Assembly (NCBI GenBank): GCA_949825065.1
Contig: OX463846.1
Location: 10,125,366 to 10,189,365 of the forward strand
Length of the DNA: 64,000 nt
Direction of reading: 5' to 3'
From: Odontocerum albicorne
Lineage: Eukaryota > Arthropoda > Insecta > Trichoptera > Odontoceridae
Shown here piece after piece: positions 1 through 11,807 of this stretch; the stretch's first letter is position 1; each line of letters begins with the position of its first letter. Position numbers and translations under genes: made by a program. Below the pieces are notes generated by a model. That model saw only the letters and a program-made list of their open reading frames with translations. It was not told the DNA's origin and searched no databases.

Positions 1-1246
1 TCAGCCCTCCAATCCTGCGCCTGTAGCAGCCGGGTTGCGTCCCTCTAAACTTCGTCCTCCCATCGCAGAGTGTATTTACATTACTCTCACGACTGTAATG
101 TAAATACACTCGTGACCACCAGCGCACAACGCGAAGAGCACATCGCTCGCGCGTCCTACCCGGCTTTTTTTCAATTCACCTTCTTGTTTTGTTGTCTATG
201 TTTACAAACGTCGGATATTATTTAAGCCAAGTCGACACAAAAATAACTCTGAAAACATTTAAAACTAGTCCTTGGTTTTTCAGAAAATTAAGCCGATTCC
301 GAGTGACCAAATGTTATACTTTCGGCTTTTGCGTTTTTTTTCTTCATTGGACATACGCTTCATATTGGATTACATACCACGTGTGTTTTACTACAAATGA
401 CGATTCAAAAGCATCGCACTTCTTGTCTTCAAGTCTCGTTGATGATCAACTTTTTCGTCAGTGAGAATATGACATACACCGAGACCAACCTTAACGTTGG
501 ACATTGATGGAATTAAAAGTGTAGTTTATTTATTTTTGGTAGTTAAATATGATTTGAATTTATGTAAAATTTTTAGTATACGAGAGACTGTCACATGTTT
601 AGAGACTGGCAATGCTAAAATAAGGTGAAGAAATAACTCTTAAAACGCCATTAAACTCGAAATGCCATTTTTTATTCACGAAACATTTCAACATTTTTTA
701 TTCACGAAACATTTTCAATTTGTCTACATTTTTTCTTTAGAAACTATCAATAATATCCTTTTAGTTCAGCCAACTGGTCTTACACCTTCTGAATATGTTA
801 AGAAAATTCACTTTGGCAATCTTCCAACTTTCGTGTTTTTCAATAATATGCCTTAACCAATTTGTCTAAATCTATGGTTATTCAACATGTGACATATTAT
901 ATTTAAAATAAATATGTTTTTTAATGAAATGAGAGTTAAAATTGCACACGACCCTTACCTTCTTAACTGATTTACATATTTATTTCCATTTAAACCTCTC
1001 AATCGTATTCCTTTAGTTCCACCCTTTGCTCTTTCCCCCTCTGAATGTTCTGAAAAATTATCTTTAGAAATCTCCTAATATATAGTATATATTTTTCAGA
1101 AGTACATATGTTCAAATCTGTGGTTATTCAACATGTAATATGTTTAAAATAAATTAATTTTTTCAATGATATGATAAATTTCACAAAAAAATATTGATTC
1201 CCGTACAGGATATGATACTATCTATGTTAGATAGATATTTTAGATT
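1..1246. other. No gene seen; GC-rich start, then AT-rich DNA
   Basis: The first 170 bases are clearly GC-richer than what follows and contain a perfect hairpin (listed separately). From about 180 on the sequence is AT-rich with short open frames that do not resemble any family I know. A short phrase of about 20 bases (ttttttattcacgaaacatt-like) is repeated near 667-712. I see no conserved protein or RNA here. Confidence 0.5.
69..110. repeat. Perfect 16-bp inverted repeat (hairpin)
   Basis: The arm at 69-84 (agtgtatttacattac) is the exact reverse complement of 95-110, with a 10-base spacer. It sits in the GC-rich start of the window although the arms themselves are AT-rich. It could be the centre of a palindromic mobile element cut by the window edge. 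No target duplication can be checked. Confidence 0.85.
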
Positions 1247-1350
1247 AACGCATTGGCTATGCGAGTACAATGAATGCATTGGTTATGCGAGTACGATGAA
1301 CGCATTGGTTATGCGAGTACGATGAACGCATTGGTTATGCGAGTACGATG
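1247..1350. repeat. 26-bp minisatellite, four copies
   Basis: Four head-to-tail copies of a 26-bp unit (aacgcattggttatgcgagt + acgatg). The first two copies carry single-base changes, the last two are identical. Confidence 0.95.
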
Positions 1351-1647
1351 AACTTGTGCACGGGAGATATTTTTTTTGGGATCGTTAAGCGAGCCTTAAC
1401 GTTTAGTTTACTTGTATATATGTAGATGTGCAACTCGTTTTCAATCGTCTATGGTATCAAATGTTGGTATTATAATCGGGTACGGAAAGATTTGAAGAAT
1501 TACTTACGAGTATATGAGCTATTAAGCAGACTGGAATACTTTTTTGGGTATCATTTAAAATATTTTAAATATAAATAAATATAGGTTTTTTGATGCCAAC
1601 ATAGTATGTACAACATATAAATACATTCCAAAATCTCACGAACACGT

Positions 1648-1702
1648 ATCATCATCATCATCACTGTCAACCAGAGTTGATCCACTACTGGATGAAGGTC
1701 TC
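1648..1702 (-). mobile_element. LINE 3' tail fragment ending in a trinucleotide run
   Basis: The run atcatcatcatcatcactg followed by tcaaccagagttgatccact reads, on the minus strand, as a LINE 3' end with a (TGA)n tail. This type of tail is common in insect RTE-like non-LTR elements. No coding sequence remains. Confidence 0.5.
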
Positions 1703-1767
1703 GTACACGTATATACTATACGTACACGTATATCTCAAAATAAATAGCAGAAAATACATTTAATAGA

Positions 1768-1884
1768 GAAGCTATTAAAAGATCTGGACTCATCTCATAT
1801 TTCTCCGGACGAGATACACCCCACCGATATCGGGCGAGCCAGGCCGTAGGGACATTAGATGTTTTTCAGCCCACACTCTTGTAC
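1768..1884 (-). mobile_element. 3'-UTR fragment of the RNase H-region LINE family
   Basis: On the minus strand this piece matches the 3' untranslated region at 36130-36235: both contain a gtgtgggctgaaaaacatct stretch, a GCCC..TAT-GGTGGGGTGTATC core and a GATCTTTT(A/T)ATAGCTTC end. It is therefore a second, shorter copy of the LINE described at 35420-36345, in opposite orientation. Confidence 0.8.
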
Positions 1885-2733
1885 ACGTAGATTAAGAAAA
1901 CAACAGAAAATTGATAGATGGCAGAAAAAAAATTAAAAGTAAACTCACAAATATATCACCTCAGATTAACTGAAATAAATAAATACAGGTTCTTTATATC
2001 AACATATTGTGTACATATATAAACTTATACTTACTCCGAAATCGCACATATATCTCAAAATAAACCGCAGAAAATATAATGAATTTATGAGTTCCTTCAA
2101 CTGCAGAGGCGTAACTTGACTTGAATTAAGGGATGTTATTGATGCTCATAAAACGTCGGCGGTTGTTAAAAGTTATGATATTAAAATGATAATACACTAT
2201 CTTTGTAAGCCAGGTATAAATAAACACTATTTTTTATGCTAAACAAATTAAAAATTATAAAATATGTTTTTTTTTTTTGTAAACAACATTAGGGGATGCG
2301 GCGCTTTTATAATACAACATCTATGGACGCCACGCCACCGTTCAATTAAAGTTGCAGGGAAAATTTCAGGGGAAAAAGGCACAAATGGAATAATTTCCGG
2401 TCAAACAACTTACAGGAGTGGTTTCACTGTAGTTTCATATATTTGTTTAGAGCTATGACCTCAAAGGTTATGATCAAATAAATAAATCAAATAAAAGAGG
2501 AACATTAAATAAGAATATCGAAAATCGAACCCAAAATCTCCGAGTGAAAGAAGCGCATCTTTTAATTAAGCCATATCACAGTTTTACGCTTTAATACATC
2601 CAAAAAAATGAGAAATTAAAAACACGATATCTTTTTTAACCAAAATATCTTCACTGAAAATACCTATAAATTGACATTAAAATACATTTTATAAAAATCA
2701 ATACAGAATGATAATATAATAAAGAAAATGTGT
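1885..2733. other. No gene seen; AT-rich
   Basis: AT-rich with short open frames only. The stretch 2290-2460 is somewhat GC-richer and shares a short 'tcaggtcaaacaactt'-like phrase with 62660-62676, which may be an unclassified dispersed repeat. Nothing recognisable as coding. Confidence 0.4.
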
Positions 2734-2935
2734 GATACATCAGTTCTATAAAAGTCAACAGAACCACAACAATCCTCTAATTGCTACCCTGGGGGCTTAC
2801 TAGAGTAAATCTGATTTAACTTTCCATTATACTCGTAAGTACAGGGCTTCGAAATATCATCTGTTATCTAGTCCACCTATAGTATTAGCAGGGAGGACCA
2901 AGATCGGATTGAATGTGATGAGATGCAAGGAGCCT

Positions 2936-3861
2936 TTTTTTTTTTTATTAAACAAAGTAAATTATTGTACAAACATTTGTCAAGGCTATACCTATATACA
3001 AATTTATTACTTAACTAATCTTAATTATATGTTATAATTTATGCACTTACTTAATCTTATTTTCCTACATATCATTTTATTTTATTTATTCAATCTTAAT
3101 ATATGAGATTTTAGCGGATTGGTTCTTATTGGAAGAGATGATGAGGATGATTTGTTGATAAATAATAAAACACGTTAAATCGCAATGCGGAAAGAGAGTG
3201 TTTATTTTTATAGTAACGTAGGTATTTATATCTTTTTGAGTGCGCTCGCGATATGCTTACGTCTCGCTTCTGTGAATGCAGAAACGGTTATTGTCGTATG
3301 TAGGTATTCATCTAAATACGGAACTGGTCAGATAGCCGTGGTGCGTTCTCTCTCTCTGGCGTGTGGTGCGGTCGCTCGGCCGGCGTCAATGGCCGGCATG
3401 TGACCTTCGGACTGTTTACTATAATTTATCGAGGAATCCGAAGGTCGTTTCATCGGTCATTGACCGTATGTATGCGACAATATTCCGCGACGACCGCCAC
3501 AAGATCTTAGAAATAATTAACACCTACATACAACTTATAACAAGATAACAATTTTTACACTAATTATTTTGCAAAAAACAAGTCCATTCGTTCAGGCTAC
3601 TTGTATTCCATCACATTCACTCAGACCTTGTTCTTCCCAGCTAATACTGTAGGTGGACTAGTCAGGCAACAGATAATGCTTCGGGAGCTTGTGCTTATAA
3701 CGGAAGGGTAGGTCGGATTTACTCTCGTAAGTCCCCAGGGCAGCGATTAAGGGATTGCTGTGATTTTGTTGGCTTTTATAGAACTTCACGGTCCAAGCGA
3801 GGATGTGGTGTTGTAGGGTTTCTTCTCGCTGTTCGGCGTGAAGTCGGGAAAGGTTTGTTCT
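2936..3861 (-). mobile_element. LINE B: minus-strand insertion inside LINE A
   Basis: A copy of the same LINE family in opposite orientation. Its poly(A) is the T run at 2935-2947, and its homologous body (3590-3850 on the minus strand) matches 59330-59600 closely. It is flanked by a target-site duplication of about 23 bp, aatgtgatgagatgcaagga + gcc, at 2912-2934 and 3862-3884. The host sequence of LINE A continues exactly after the second copy. The element is 5'-truncated and carries a solo LTR. Confidence 0.9.
3110..3501 (-). mobile_element. Solo LTR, family shared with 38043-38412
   Basis: A GC-richer 392-bp insertion in LINE B, flanked by AGAT (3106-3109 and 3502-3505). Removing it and one AGAT restores the LINE sequence. 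Its ends (plus strand tttagcgg...ccgccaca) match the 370-bp insertion at 38043 (tttaggga...gctaca). On the minus strand both hold a TATAAATAC box and, downstream, AATAAAC plus a CT-rich stretch, as expected for the promoter and poly(A) site of an LTR. The 4-bp duplication fits Ty3/Gypsy or BEL/Pao elements. No internal region is present. Confidence 0.7.
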
Positions 3862-4152
3862 AATGTGATGAGATGCAAGGAGCCTGAACGAGTGAACATT
3901 TACGTGTTAAATAATTAATTGTAAACATTGTAAGCAAGTTATGAGTTAGTAAGTGCGTGTTAATTATATCTAAGAAATGAAATATTAAGATTATTAAAAA
4001 TTACATGTAGCAAATTAAAATTAAGTTAATTCATAGTAATTATGTGTAAATTAGATATTTTTTTAAAGATATATACCTTAGGAAAATGTTTGTATTATAC
4101 AATACAATAAATTACTTTATTAAATATTTAAAAAAAATAACGATACAATCAG

Positions 4153-4920
4153 TGGAAATGTTTAAATAATACATTTTATTCTGTTTATCTTTCTTTCCTA
4201 TTTGAAAAAGTGCCTTGTTTTCAAATTGGACTGAAAAACAAACATTAGGAGCATAATTTCTCCATTGACAGAGGCGATTCAGGAAGAAAATATTTAAGTT
4301 CCTGTTACATTTAGTCCTTTATTCGTTATTAATGCAGACCCGCTATTCCTTACTTTCCTTTGCCTTGGACGCATAAGACCTATTCACACGATAGTAAATC
4401 GTCGATTTCCTTTTCTCGAAATTCTTCTTTCGCATATGGGATGTGTTTATTATTTAAGATTTTCAACTCATATTTCAACATAACTATATATTGTCAGCTT
4501 ATATTTCAATAGTCCAGGACTAATTAAACTTATGTTTTTGTCATTTGTATGTTTCTAAACTTCAAACATTATTTTAGCCAAGTTGACACGAAATTAACTC
4601 TGAAAACATTTTGAACTAGTAACTAGATTATCAGTTCATGTTTCAACATAACTAATGTCTTTATTATTTAAGATTTTCAGCTGAAATTTAAACAAAACGA
4701 TGTATCATCAGATTATGTTTCAACGTTCCAGAACTAACTCAACTTCAAAGGTTCACATTCCTTGGAGGCCTACCCGGTAAAACATTTTATTTCACAATGA
4801 CTTAGTTACAATTAATTACTTGGGTTACTCCTGTATAACAAGGTTGCATATATTTGGCAATCAGTCTAGGCATTGTATAGACTTTCATAAGATTTTAACT
4901 ACTTACGAGTATAAGAGTAA
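4153..4920. other. No gene seen; AT-rich
   Basis: AT-rich sequence with two diverged copies of a 'ttttcag/ttatttaagattttca' phrase (4450-4480, 4660-4690). A sentence near 4570-4620 resembles 210-270 (tattttagccaagttgacac), so a faint dispersed repeat links the two. No coding potential seen. Confidence 0.4.
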
Positions 4921-6158
4921 AATAAAGAAGTTAATTTTTTACTATGTTCCACGGCCCGATAAAGAAGTTAATCTTTTACTGTGTTCCACGGCCCGATAAA
5001 TAAAGAAGTGAATCTATGTCACTATGTTCCACGGCCCGATAAATTAAGAAGTTAATATTTTACTATGTTCCACGGCCCGATAAATAAAGAAGTGAATCTA
5101 TGTCACTAAGTTCCACGGCCCGATAAATAAAGAAGTTAATCTTTAACAAAGTTCCACGGCCCGATAAATAAAGAAGTTAATCTTTTACTATGTTCCACGG
5201 CCCAATAAATAAAGAAGTTAATCTTTTATTATGTTCCACGGCCCGATAAATAAAGAAGACAATCTTTTACTGTGTTCCACGGCCCGATAATTAAAGAAGT
5301 TAATCTTTTACTATGTTTCACGGCCCGATAAATAAAGAAGTGAATCTATGTTACTATGTTCCACGGCCCGATAAATAAAGAAGTTAATCTCTTACTATGT
5401 TCCACGGCCCGATAAATAAAGAAGTTAATCTTTTACTATGTTCCACGGCCCAATAAATAAAGAAGTTAATATTTTACTATGTTCCACGGCCCGATAAATA
5501 AAGAAGTCAATCTTTTACTGTGTTCCACGGCCCGATAATTAAAGAAGTTAATCTTTTACTATGTTCCACGGCCCGATAAATAAAGAAGTGAATCTATGTC
5601 ACTATATTCCACGGCCCGATAAATAAAGAAGTTAATCTTTTACTATGTTCCACGGCCCAATAAATAAAGAAGTTAATCTTTTACTATGTTCCACGGCCCG
5701 ATAAATAAAGAAGTGAATCTATGTCACTATATTCCACGGCCCGATAAATAAAGAAGTTAATCTTTTACTATGTTCCACGGCCCAATAAATAAAGAAGTTA
5801 ATCTTTTACTATGTTCCAAGGCCCGATAAATAAAGAAGTCAATCTTTTACTATGTTCCACGGCCCGATAAATAAAGAAGTGAATCTATGTCACTATATTC
5901 CACGGCCCGATAAATAAAGAAGTTAATCTTTTACTATGTTCCACGGCCCAATAAATAAAGAAGTTAATCTTTTACTATGTTCCACGGCCCGATAAATAAA
6001 GAAGTCAATCTTTTACTATGTTCCACGGCCCAATAAATAAAGAAGTTAATCTTTTACTATGTTCCACGGCCCGATAAATAAAGAAGTCAATATTTTACTG
6101 TGTTCCACGGCCCGATAATTAAAGAAGTTAATCTTTTACTATGACCCATAGCCCGATA
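4921..6158. repeat. 41-bp minisatellite, about 30 copies
   Basis: Head-to-tail copies of a 41-bp unit containing gttccacggcccgataaat + aaagaagttaatc. Variants recur in an ordered way: a 'gtgaatctatgtcac' form, a 'gtcaatc..actgtg' form and a 'cccaataaat' form appear at multiples of the unit (for example about 3 and 4 units apart at 5591, 5714 and 5880). This indicates higher-order duplication of blocks. It contains no open frame and no sign of a gene. Confidence 0.97.
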
Positions 6159-6604
6159 AATTATTAAATAAATTAAGTTTCTTGAAAGCTTTTGAAGATT
6201 TAATTAATTAAACCTCATATAAAAGCATGAACTAGAATTTATATGATTCATTTTCAAACGATCATCTCGAATTAACTTCTAACTTGTCTTTTCATGAATG
6301 CTGGAATTGATATTGTATAATAAGGTTGCTCTCACTTGTCTTCTTTACATATTTTATAAGTTAATATGTTGAGCTAGTTAAGAAAAGCTCCTAAGGTGAT
6401 CTTAATGGTTGTAAAACAACGTTATACTAAACTACTTGTATATAAGAGAAAAAAGCTTCTTTGAATTAAAAACATATGGTTTAAGTAGAAACAAGTCATT
6501 GACGTGACTTGTGATACAAAAATTCGTTGATGATGAAGAACTGAGTAAGTATGTAAAAGTATTTGTAATATGACCGGTGATGCCGTGGCGTACAGGAGTG
6601 TAAG
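6159..6604. other. No gene seen
   Basis: AT-rich unique-looking sequence between the 41-bp array and a LINE relic. Only short open frames. Confidence 0.4.
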
Positions 6605-6850
6605 TACTTTACATCAGAAATAATGCTGAGAAAAATGAGGTATGTTGTTTAAAACAAATATATCAGAGGAAGTCTCAAAGTGGCATCTATAAATGATAAA
6701 CTGAGAAAATCTGATTGTTGTGGTACGGACACATCGCTAGAAGGTCCAAGGAGTATGGGCTGATCATTGCATGGACTGGTGGTTGACGGGAGAAGAAATA
6801 TATGCTGTCGAAAGAAAATATGAATAGTAGGTGAAGAGAAAGGCATCCAC
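6605..6850 (+). mobile_element. LINE C-terminal remnant (RTE-like)
   Basis: Translated on the plus strand with frameshifts, this reads NKYIRGSLKVASINDKLR and then WYGHIARRSKE. That matches the conserved region after the reverse transcriptase in insect RTE-like elements (N-YIRGSLKVA.. then RLRWYGHV.RR). The pieces are in different frames, so the coding sequence is broken. The minus-strand open frames over this stretch are shadows. Confidence 0.7.
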
Positions 6851-7439
6851 AGTATAAAATATCATTGTGCTCCAAGTGCAAACTAGTTTATCTCCGTTTA
6901 CAAAAATTGTTCAATAAAAACTCATAATCAATTAGAATCCATCGAGAGAGCTGTCATAGCTTTTATTTTCATAAATTGAAAATGATATGAATTGAGAAAT
7001 CTTCATAATATCAATTAGGAGTTCACCGTTAAAAAACCATTTATTTTAACCGAAAATAAAATAAACTTGTTTGCACAATGTACGAAGAAACGGTTATTTA
7101 AAAATTAAGAGAACAGAAAACCTCTGTGTAACGTGAAAAAAAGTACGGAAAAAATATTACGATAAATCGACATAGAACGGGGCCCTTACGATTTCCGCCT
7201 TATTGAGTTTCTCTTTAAACGTAATTTATGTTTGTTCCTTTTAAATTTTTATTGCGCTCTACGTGTTTGAAGCTTCAGGAAAAAACTTCTTGAATACCTT
7301 TAGGAAAAAGTATCCAAGGATATTTCTGTTTTTTGTATCAAAATAATTAATTTCTCAAAGAGAGCGGAAATTGAAAGTTTTTAAGAACGAGATTAACATA
7401 ACTAAATTGAAAATATTGTAAAAGCACTTTGAATTTATT
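6851..7439. other. No gene seen
   Basis: AT-rich sequence without recognisable coding or RNA features. Confidence 0.4.
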
Positions 7440-7775
7440 TATTTTTTACTAATTCGTATGGTACCCCTCAATACATTGAGAAAAAATGTCTTCGATCCCA
7501 TTCATCAAGTCTTCGTGTTTCAGAACTACTGGAATGAGCACATAACTTGCCGTTCGTTATTACACATTTTGGCAATGTTATCGTACGTGAAGATGTAACA
7601 ACTCACAGATTTCTAGCCCACGCAAGTTTTATTACCAGATGAACTATTTTCCCAGACAGGTTTTATTTTCTATTTTCCCTTTTTCAATGGTTTTTCGGGT
7701 AATATCGGGAATTGAACCGAAATCCTACGAGTAGAAGTTTGGCGTCTTATCAATTGTAGTAGACCATGAAGTCTG
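7440..7775 (-). mobile_element. SINE-2 copy (tRNA-derived)
   Basis: On the minus strand it begins with a tRNA-like head (ttgataagacgcc... then ggttcaattcccg, a B-box), continues through the family body (..gtctgg-aaaa-agttcatctggtaata..) and ends in gaggggtaccatacgaataa. The 3' end matches the copies at 40680 and 43680. About 335 bp, near full length. Confidence 0.8.
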
Positions 7776-7922
7776 TTTATTTATTAAAAATTTCATATTT
7801 GTGCTATTCATTGATTGAGTATTGCCAATATGTATAATGAAAAAAATGTATATACCCAGGGCATGTTTTTAAAAATTTTAACGTAATTTCAAATATTTTC
7901 TAAACCGTAGGATTTTTTTCAG

Positions 7923-8904
7923 ATGTTGAAACTGAATATTATACTAATGAATTATTTTATCTAAGGGATGGGACCAGATAGCTCTGGATCATGGGAGGTG
8001 TTGTAGAAAGGGGTTTGTTAATATTTTAGTTTCACAAATGCGCATATTAACATGCTAAAGGTAAGTTGCAGAAACTTTAAATGTGTTTCTAAATATTTTT
8101 TTTGTTACTACTCAGCGTTATTAAATGCATGACATGATTATAGCATATATCGTTTAACTAATATTTTAGTTTCACAAATGCGCATATTAACATGCTAAAA
8201 GTAAGTTGCAGAAACTTTAAATGTGTTTCTAAATATTTTTTTTGTTACTACTCAGCGTTATTAAATGCATGACATGATTATAGCATATATCGTTTAACTA
8301 ATATTTTAGTTTCACAAATGCGCATATTAACATGCTAAAGGTAAGTTGCAGAAACTTTAAATGTGTTTCTAAATATTTTTTTGTTACTACTCAGCGTTAT
8401 TAAATGCATGACATGATTATAGCATATATCGTTTAACTAATATTTTAGTTTCACAAATGCGTATATTAACATGCTAAAGGTAAGTTGCAGAAACTTTAAA
8501 TGTGTTTCTAAATATTTTTTTTGTTACTACTCAGCGTTATTAAATGCATGACATGATTATAGCATATATCGTTTAACTAATATTTTAGTTTCACAAATGC
8601 GCATATTAACATGCTAAAGGTAAGTTGCAGAAACTTTCAATGTGTTTCTAAATATTTTTTTTATTGCTACTCAGCGTTATTAAATGCATGACATGTTTAG
8701 AGCATATACCGTTTAACTAATATTTTAGTTTCCTTAAGTGGTAATAAATATTAAAATTTATAAATCCGCATATTAACATGCTAAAGGTAAGTTGCAGAAA
8801 CTTTAAATGTTGAAGCTGAATATTATACTAATGAATTATTTTATCTAAGGGATGGGACCAGATAGCTCTGGATCATGGGAGGTGTTGTAGAAAGGGGTTT
8901 GTTA
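7923..8904. repeat. 140-bp tandem array flanked by 98-bp direct repeats
   Basis: Five copies of a 140-bp unit start at 8021, 8161, 8301, 8440 and 8580, followed by a variant sixth copy at 8719. The unit runs atattttagtttcacaaatg ... catgacatgattatagcata. The array lies between two near-identical 98-bp direct repeats (7923-8020 and 8807-8904, each with gggatgggaccagatagctc). The final copy differs (ttccttaagtggtaataaat inserted) in the same way as the final copy of the array at 10321-10705. An element with an internal minisatellite is a possible explanation. Confidence 0.95.
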
Positions 8905-10320
8905 TTTGGCTGTTGGTAATACAACTTTGCAGAAGAACTACCTGACGACTAAGAGTATAGCTTAGCGAATATTCATTTGCGACATCTCCGACACAATACA
9001 GACTTCTGCATTTAGCTTCCATCCCATATCAGACAGGGTAGTTCTATAACTCGGATGCGATGGTGAGAAGATGTTTGACATTGTGATCCAGCAACGATGA
9101 CGAACGATTAAAATTACATAATCAAATACCATCAAGCCATTTCCCTTTTGAGTTAGGCCCTTTCTTCGCCTTCTCAACATATTTTCACACAGTATCTTCA
9201 GTTTCTTTGCTCTTTGTCTTTCTTTAATTAAAAATTTCATTCGTTTGGTCCAACCAGTCTTTCTCGGTTATCTTATAATATGACTCCCACATATTATTTC
9301 AAAATAAATTTGTTTATTTAGTCATCCATCACCTATCGATTCAACACATCCAAACTTCCTTAACGTACTTTTTCCCCTTATTTAACAAAAACATTCATTT
9401 ATAATTATTAAATTTATTATTCTCTCATAAATCAACCCAATACATATTGTCCTCAATGAGATGCAAGCAAAAGCCCAGTTTACTGGGAACACGACAAATG
9501 AAAGGCAACAAACCTAGATCCATTAAAATTGTTTATTCACATTAAATTACCTGTTGTTTTTTCGCAATTTAACAATTGCGTATTTATCGATTTCTTGTCA
9601 TGTATAAATGAAAAATATTTAAAAAAGAAAATAAAAATATTTTTCTCAATTGCATTATATGACTCATTTCATTTTTTTTGCATTCATATTTTGCTATTAT
9701 ATATCAATATTAGTAATACAACGATGTTTTAAATAATCATTTTAGCAGACCTTGATACTTTTATTAAAATCAACAAAAAATATAACATATCGACAAACTG
9801 TTACACAGACATAAATAATTCAAACTGTCTGAATAATCCAAACAACGTATGTACGTGAAAAATTAAACTTTCATGTAGAACAAGGATTATCCCTCCGGTC
9901 GCTTGATGACTCTTTTGTATTCCAACACATCGTACATCGTTCTACATTATTTACGGTTCATTCGGTTCTACTTAAGAATTATCTTCCCAATGTATTACCC
10001 TAGACTCTGCCTAGACCTTATCTTTATTTAACAGCATTCTAACAAGCATTGTTATCACAAAGTATTCTTCGTCTCTAGCTCGAATCCGTTAAAATATATA
10101 TTTTTGTCCAATTTCGAACATTTCAATTTTTCACAAAATAAAATTAATATTCATAGTATAACAAAAAATATTTAATTAACATTTATACATATAAATATTA
10201 CTCAAATAAATATTTAACTTAAAAAAACTAAAACTTTTCACCTAATCATATGGCAACCCCCTATGTTAAGATTGATTATTTTTTATTATCTTATATATAG
10301 GTAGGATACATTTATTTTAA
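8905..10320. other. No convincing gene; AT-rich
   Basis: A minus-strand open frame at 8962-9240 (92 codons) contains a cgttgctggatcac phrase similar to the TGA-tailed LINE 3' end, so it may be part of a decayed LINE. It matches no protein I recognise. The rest is AT-rich and featureless. Confidence 0.4.
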
Positions 10321-10705
10321 AACGTATACCATTTAAGTAATATGTTAGTTTCATAAATGCGCATATTAACGTGCTAAAGGTAAGTTGCAGAAACTTTAAA
10401 TGTGTTTCTAAATATTTTTTTTGTTACTACTCAGCGTTATTGAATGCATGACATGTTTATAGCATATACCGTTTAAGTAATATTTTAGTTACACAAATGC
10501 GCATATAAACATGCTAAAGGTAAGTTGCAGAAACTTTAAATGTGTTTCTAAATTTTTTTTTTGTTACTACTCAGCGTTATTGAATGCATGACATGTTTAT
10601 AGCATATACCGTTTAACTAATATTTTAGTTTCCTTAAGTGGTAATAAATATTTAAATTTATATATGCGCATATTAGCATGCTAAAGGTAAGTTGAAGAAA
10701 ATTAA
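10321..10705. repeat. Second array of the 140-bp unit
   Basis: About two and a half copies of the unit described at 7923-8904, ending with the same variant copy (gtttccttaagtggtaataa). Units carry small differences from the first array (e.g. 'cataaatgcgc', 'acgtgctaaag'), so the two arrays are related but have diverged. Confidence 0.93.
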
Positions 10706-10784
10706 GTTAAATATATATTTTTTATATCCTTTTAATAAATTTCTTCATCGAATAAATATATTGAATTGATTCTATAGGACGGGG

Positions 10785-11262
10785 TGTTATAAAAGGGTTT
10801 CTACCGTTGCTGGTCCTGTGGTGTGGAATGATTCGCCATTAAGTGTTAGATATATTACAGCTTTAGAAAACATTTGAAGGCAACCCTCTTTGGGAGGTTC
10901 CTTAAAAATGTATGATTGTATATGAACACTATAAATATACACTACACTCCACCTAAAGTCGAACGTGTTACTAATATATATCGAAAGAAATGCAACGGTT
11001 TCTTTGTAGTTCATCTTCCCTTAGTAAGCTTTCTGCAGTTTTCTTACCAACTATATTTTTCTAAATGTATGCAGATGCGGGAAATTTTTTTATCTATCAG
11101 CTGCAGCCACCATCTTCTCATTTTGATGCTCAACTTACATGTATTTATTTTGTAATATTTATCTATCTATAATAGGGGATCAAATACCAAGTAACAGCAC
11201 TCTTGAGGAGAGTTCGCACTCTAAACGACATGCTAACAATAAAATGGCCAGTCCTTTTATTA
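10785..11262 (+). mobile_element. LINE relic, L2/CR1-like, same family as 50050-50695
   Basis: Reading through a frameshift gives TVAGPVVWNDSPLSVRY and then FRKHLKATLFGRF. These match the LINE C-terminus at 50162-50695 (TVAGPVAWNDLPLSVRN ... FRKHLKTFHFGRSYQ). At 11185-11225 the sequence (ctcttgaggagagttcgcac) matches this family's 3' end. So a short, broken 3' piece of an L2/CR1-like element is present. The open frames on either strand are shadows. Confidence 0.75.
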
Positions 11263-11807
11263 TAATTATTATAAAGCATATCCACAAAGTAACGTTTTAA
11301 TTATTTTAACCAAAACAAATTTTGTTTCAACATTCAAAAATAGAGTTTCATCAAAGTAACCTTTGATAAACATATTTGTTTAACTCTTAATTAACTAACT
11401 ATGTTTTTAATGGTAGATAAGCGGGTTAAAGTCTTTACCAATACGTTGTTTCCCCACAATAAATTATGTTACCGGGGTGTTCTTCAGAGATCCTTGTCTA
11501 TTATTATCCCTTTCCCAGCCAACAGCGCCAAGTTAAAAGAATTACCTCTTTTGTTCTCGTTCAGGCAGAAAAACGAGCGAATAAATTTTAAATGACGGCT
11601 GGCGCTTTAAAGTACGAGTATATAACACATATTTATTTCAGAACACAATAAATTCTTCAGAATCTTTTTCAAGCATACGTATAAGTAACGTCTTCATACT
11701 ATCCTTTGTAAGTTTTAAATATTTACCTAGCATAAATGTAATCGTGTCATTTTAATGTTCAAGTCGACTTGTTTCCGATATTTTGGAACAAATAATCCAT
11801 GTACGTA
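11263..11807. other. No gene seen
   Basis: An open frame of 64 codons at 11401-11595 has no resemblance to a family I know. No repeats noticed. Confidence 0.35.

Larger units (their letters stand above)
2744..4141 (+). mobile_element. LINE A: 5'-truncated jockey-like element, split by a second LINE
   Basis: The plus-strand sequence from 'ttctataaaagtc' matches the 3' part of the LINE at 59160-59700. It runs to about 2935, is interrupted by LINE B, resumes at about 3885 and ends in an A-rich tail near 4139. Short flanks gatacatcag (2734-2743) and gatacaatcag (4142-4152) look like a diverged target-site duplication. Only non-coding or broken C-terminal sequence is left, so it is dead. Assignment to a jockey-like clade rests on the better preserved copy at 59 kb. 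Confidence 0.75.

Noticed and set aside
6649..6881. Two overlapping minus-strand open frames
   Set aside because: They are antisense shadows of the LINE remnant read on the plus strand.
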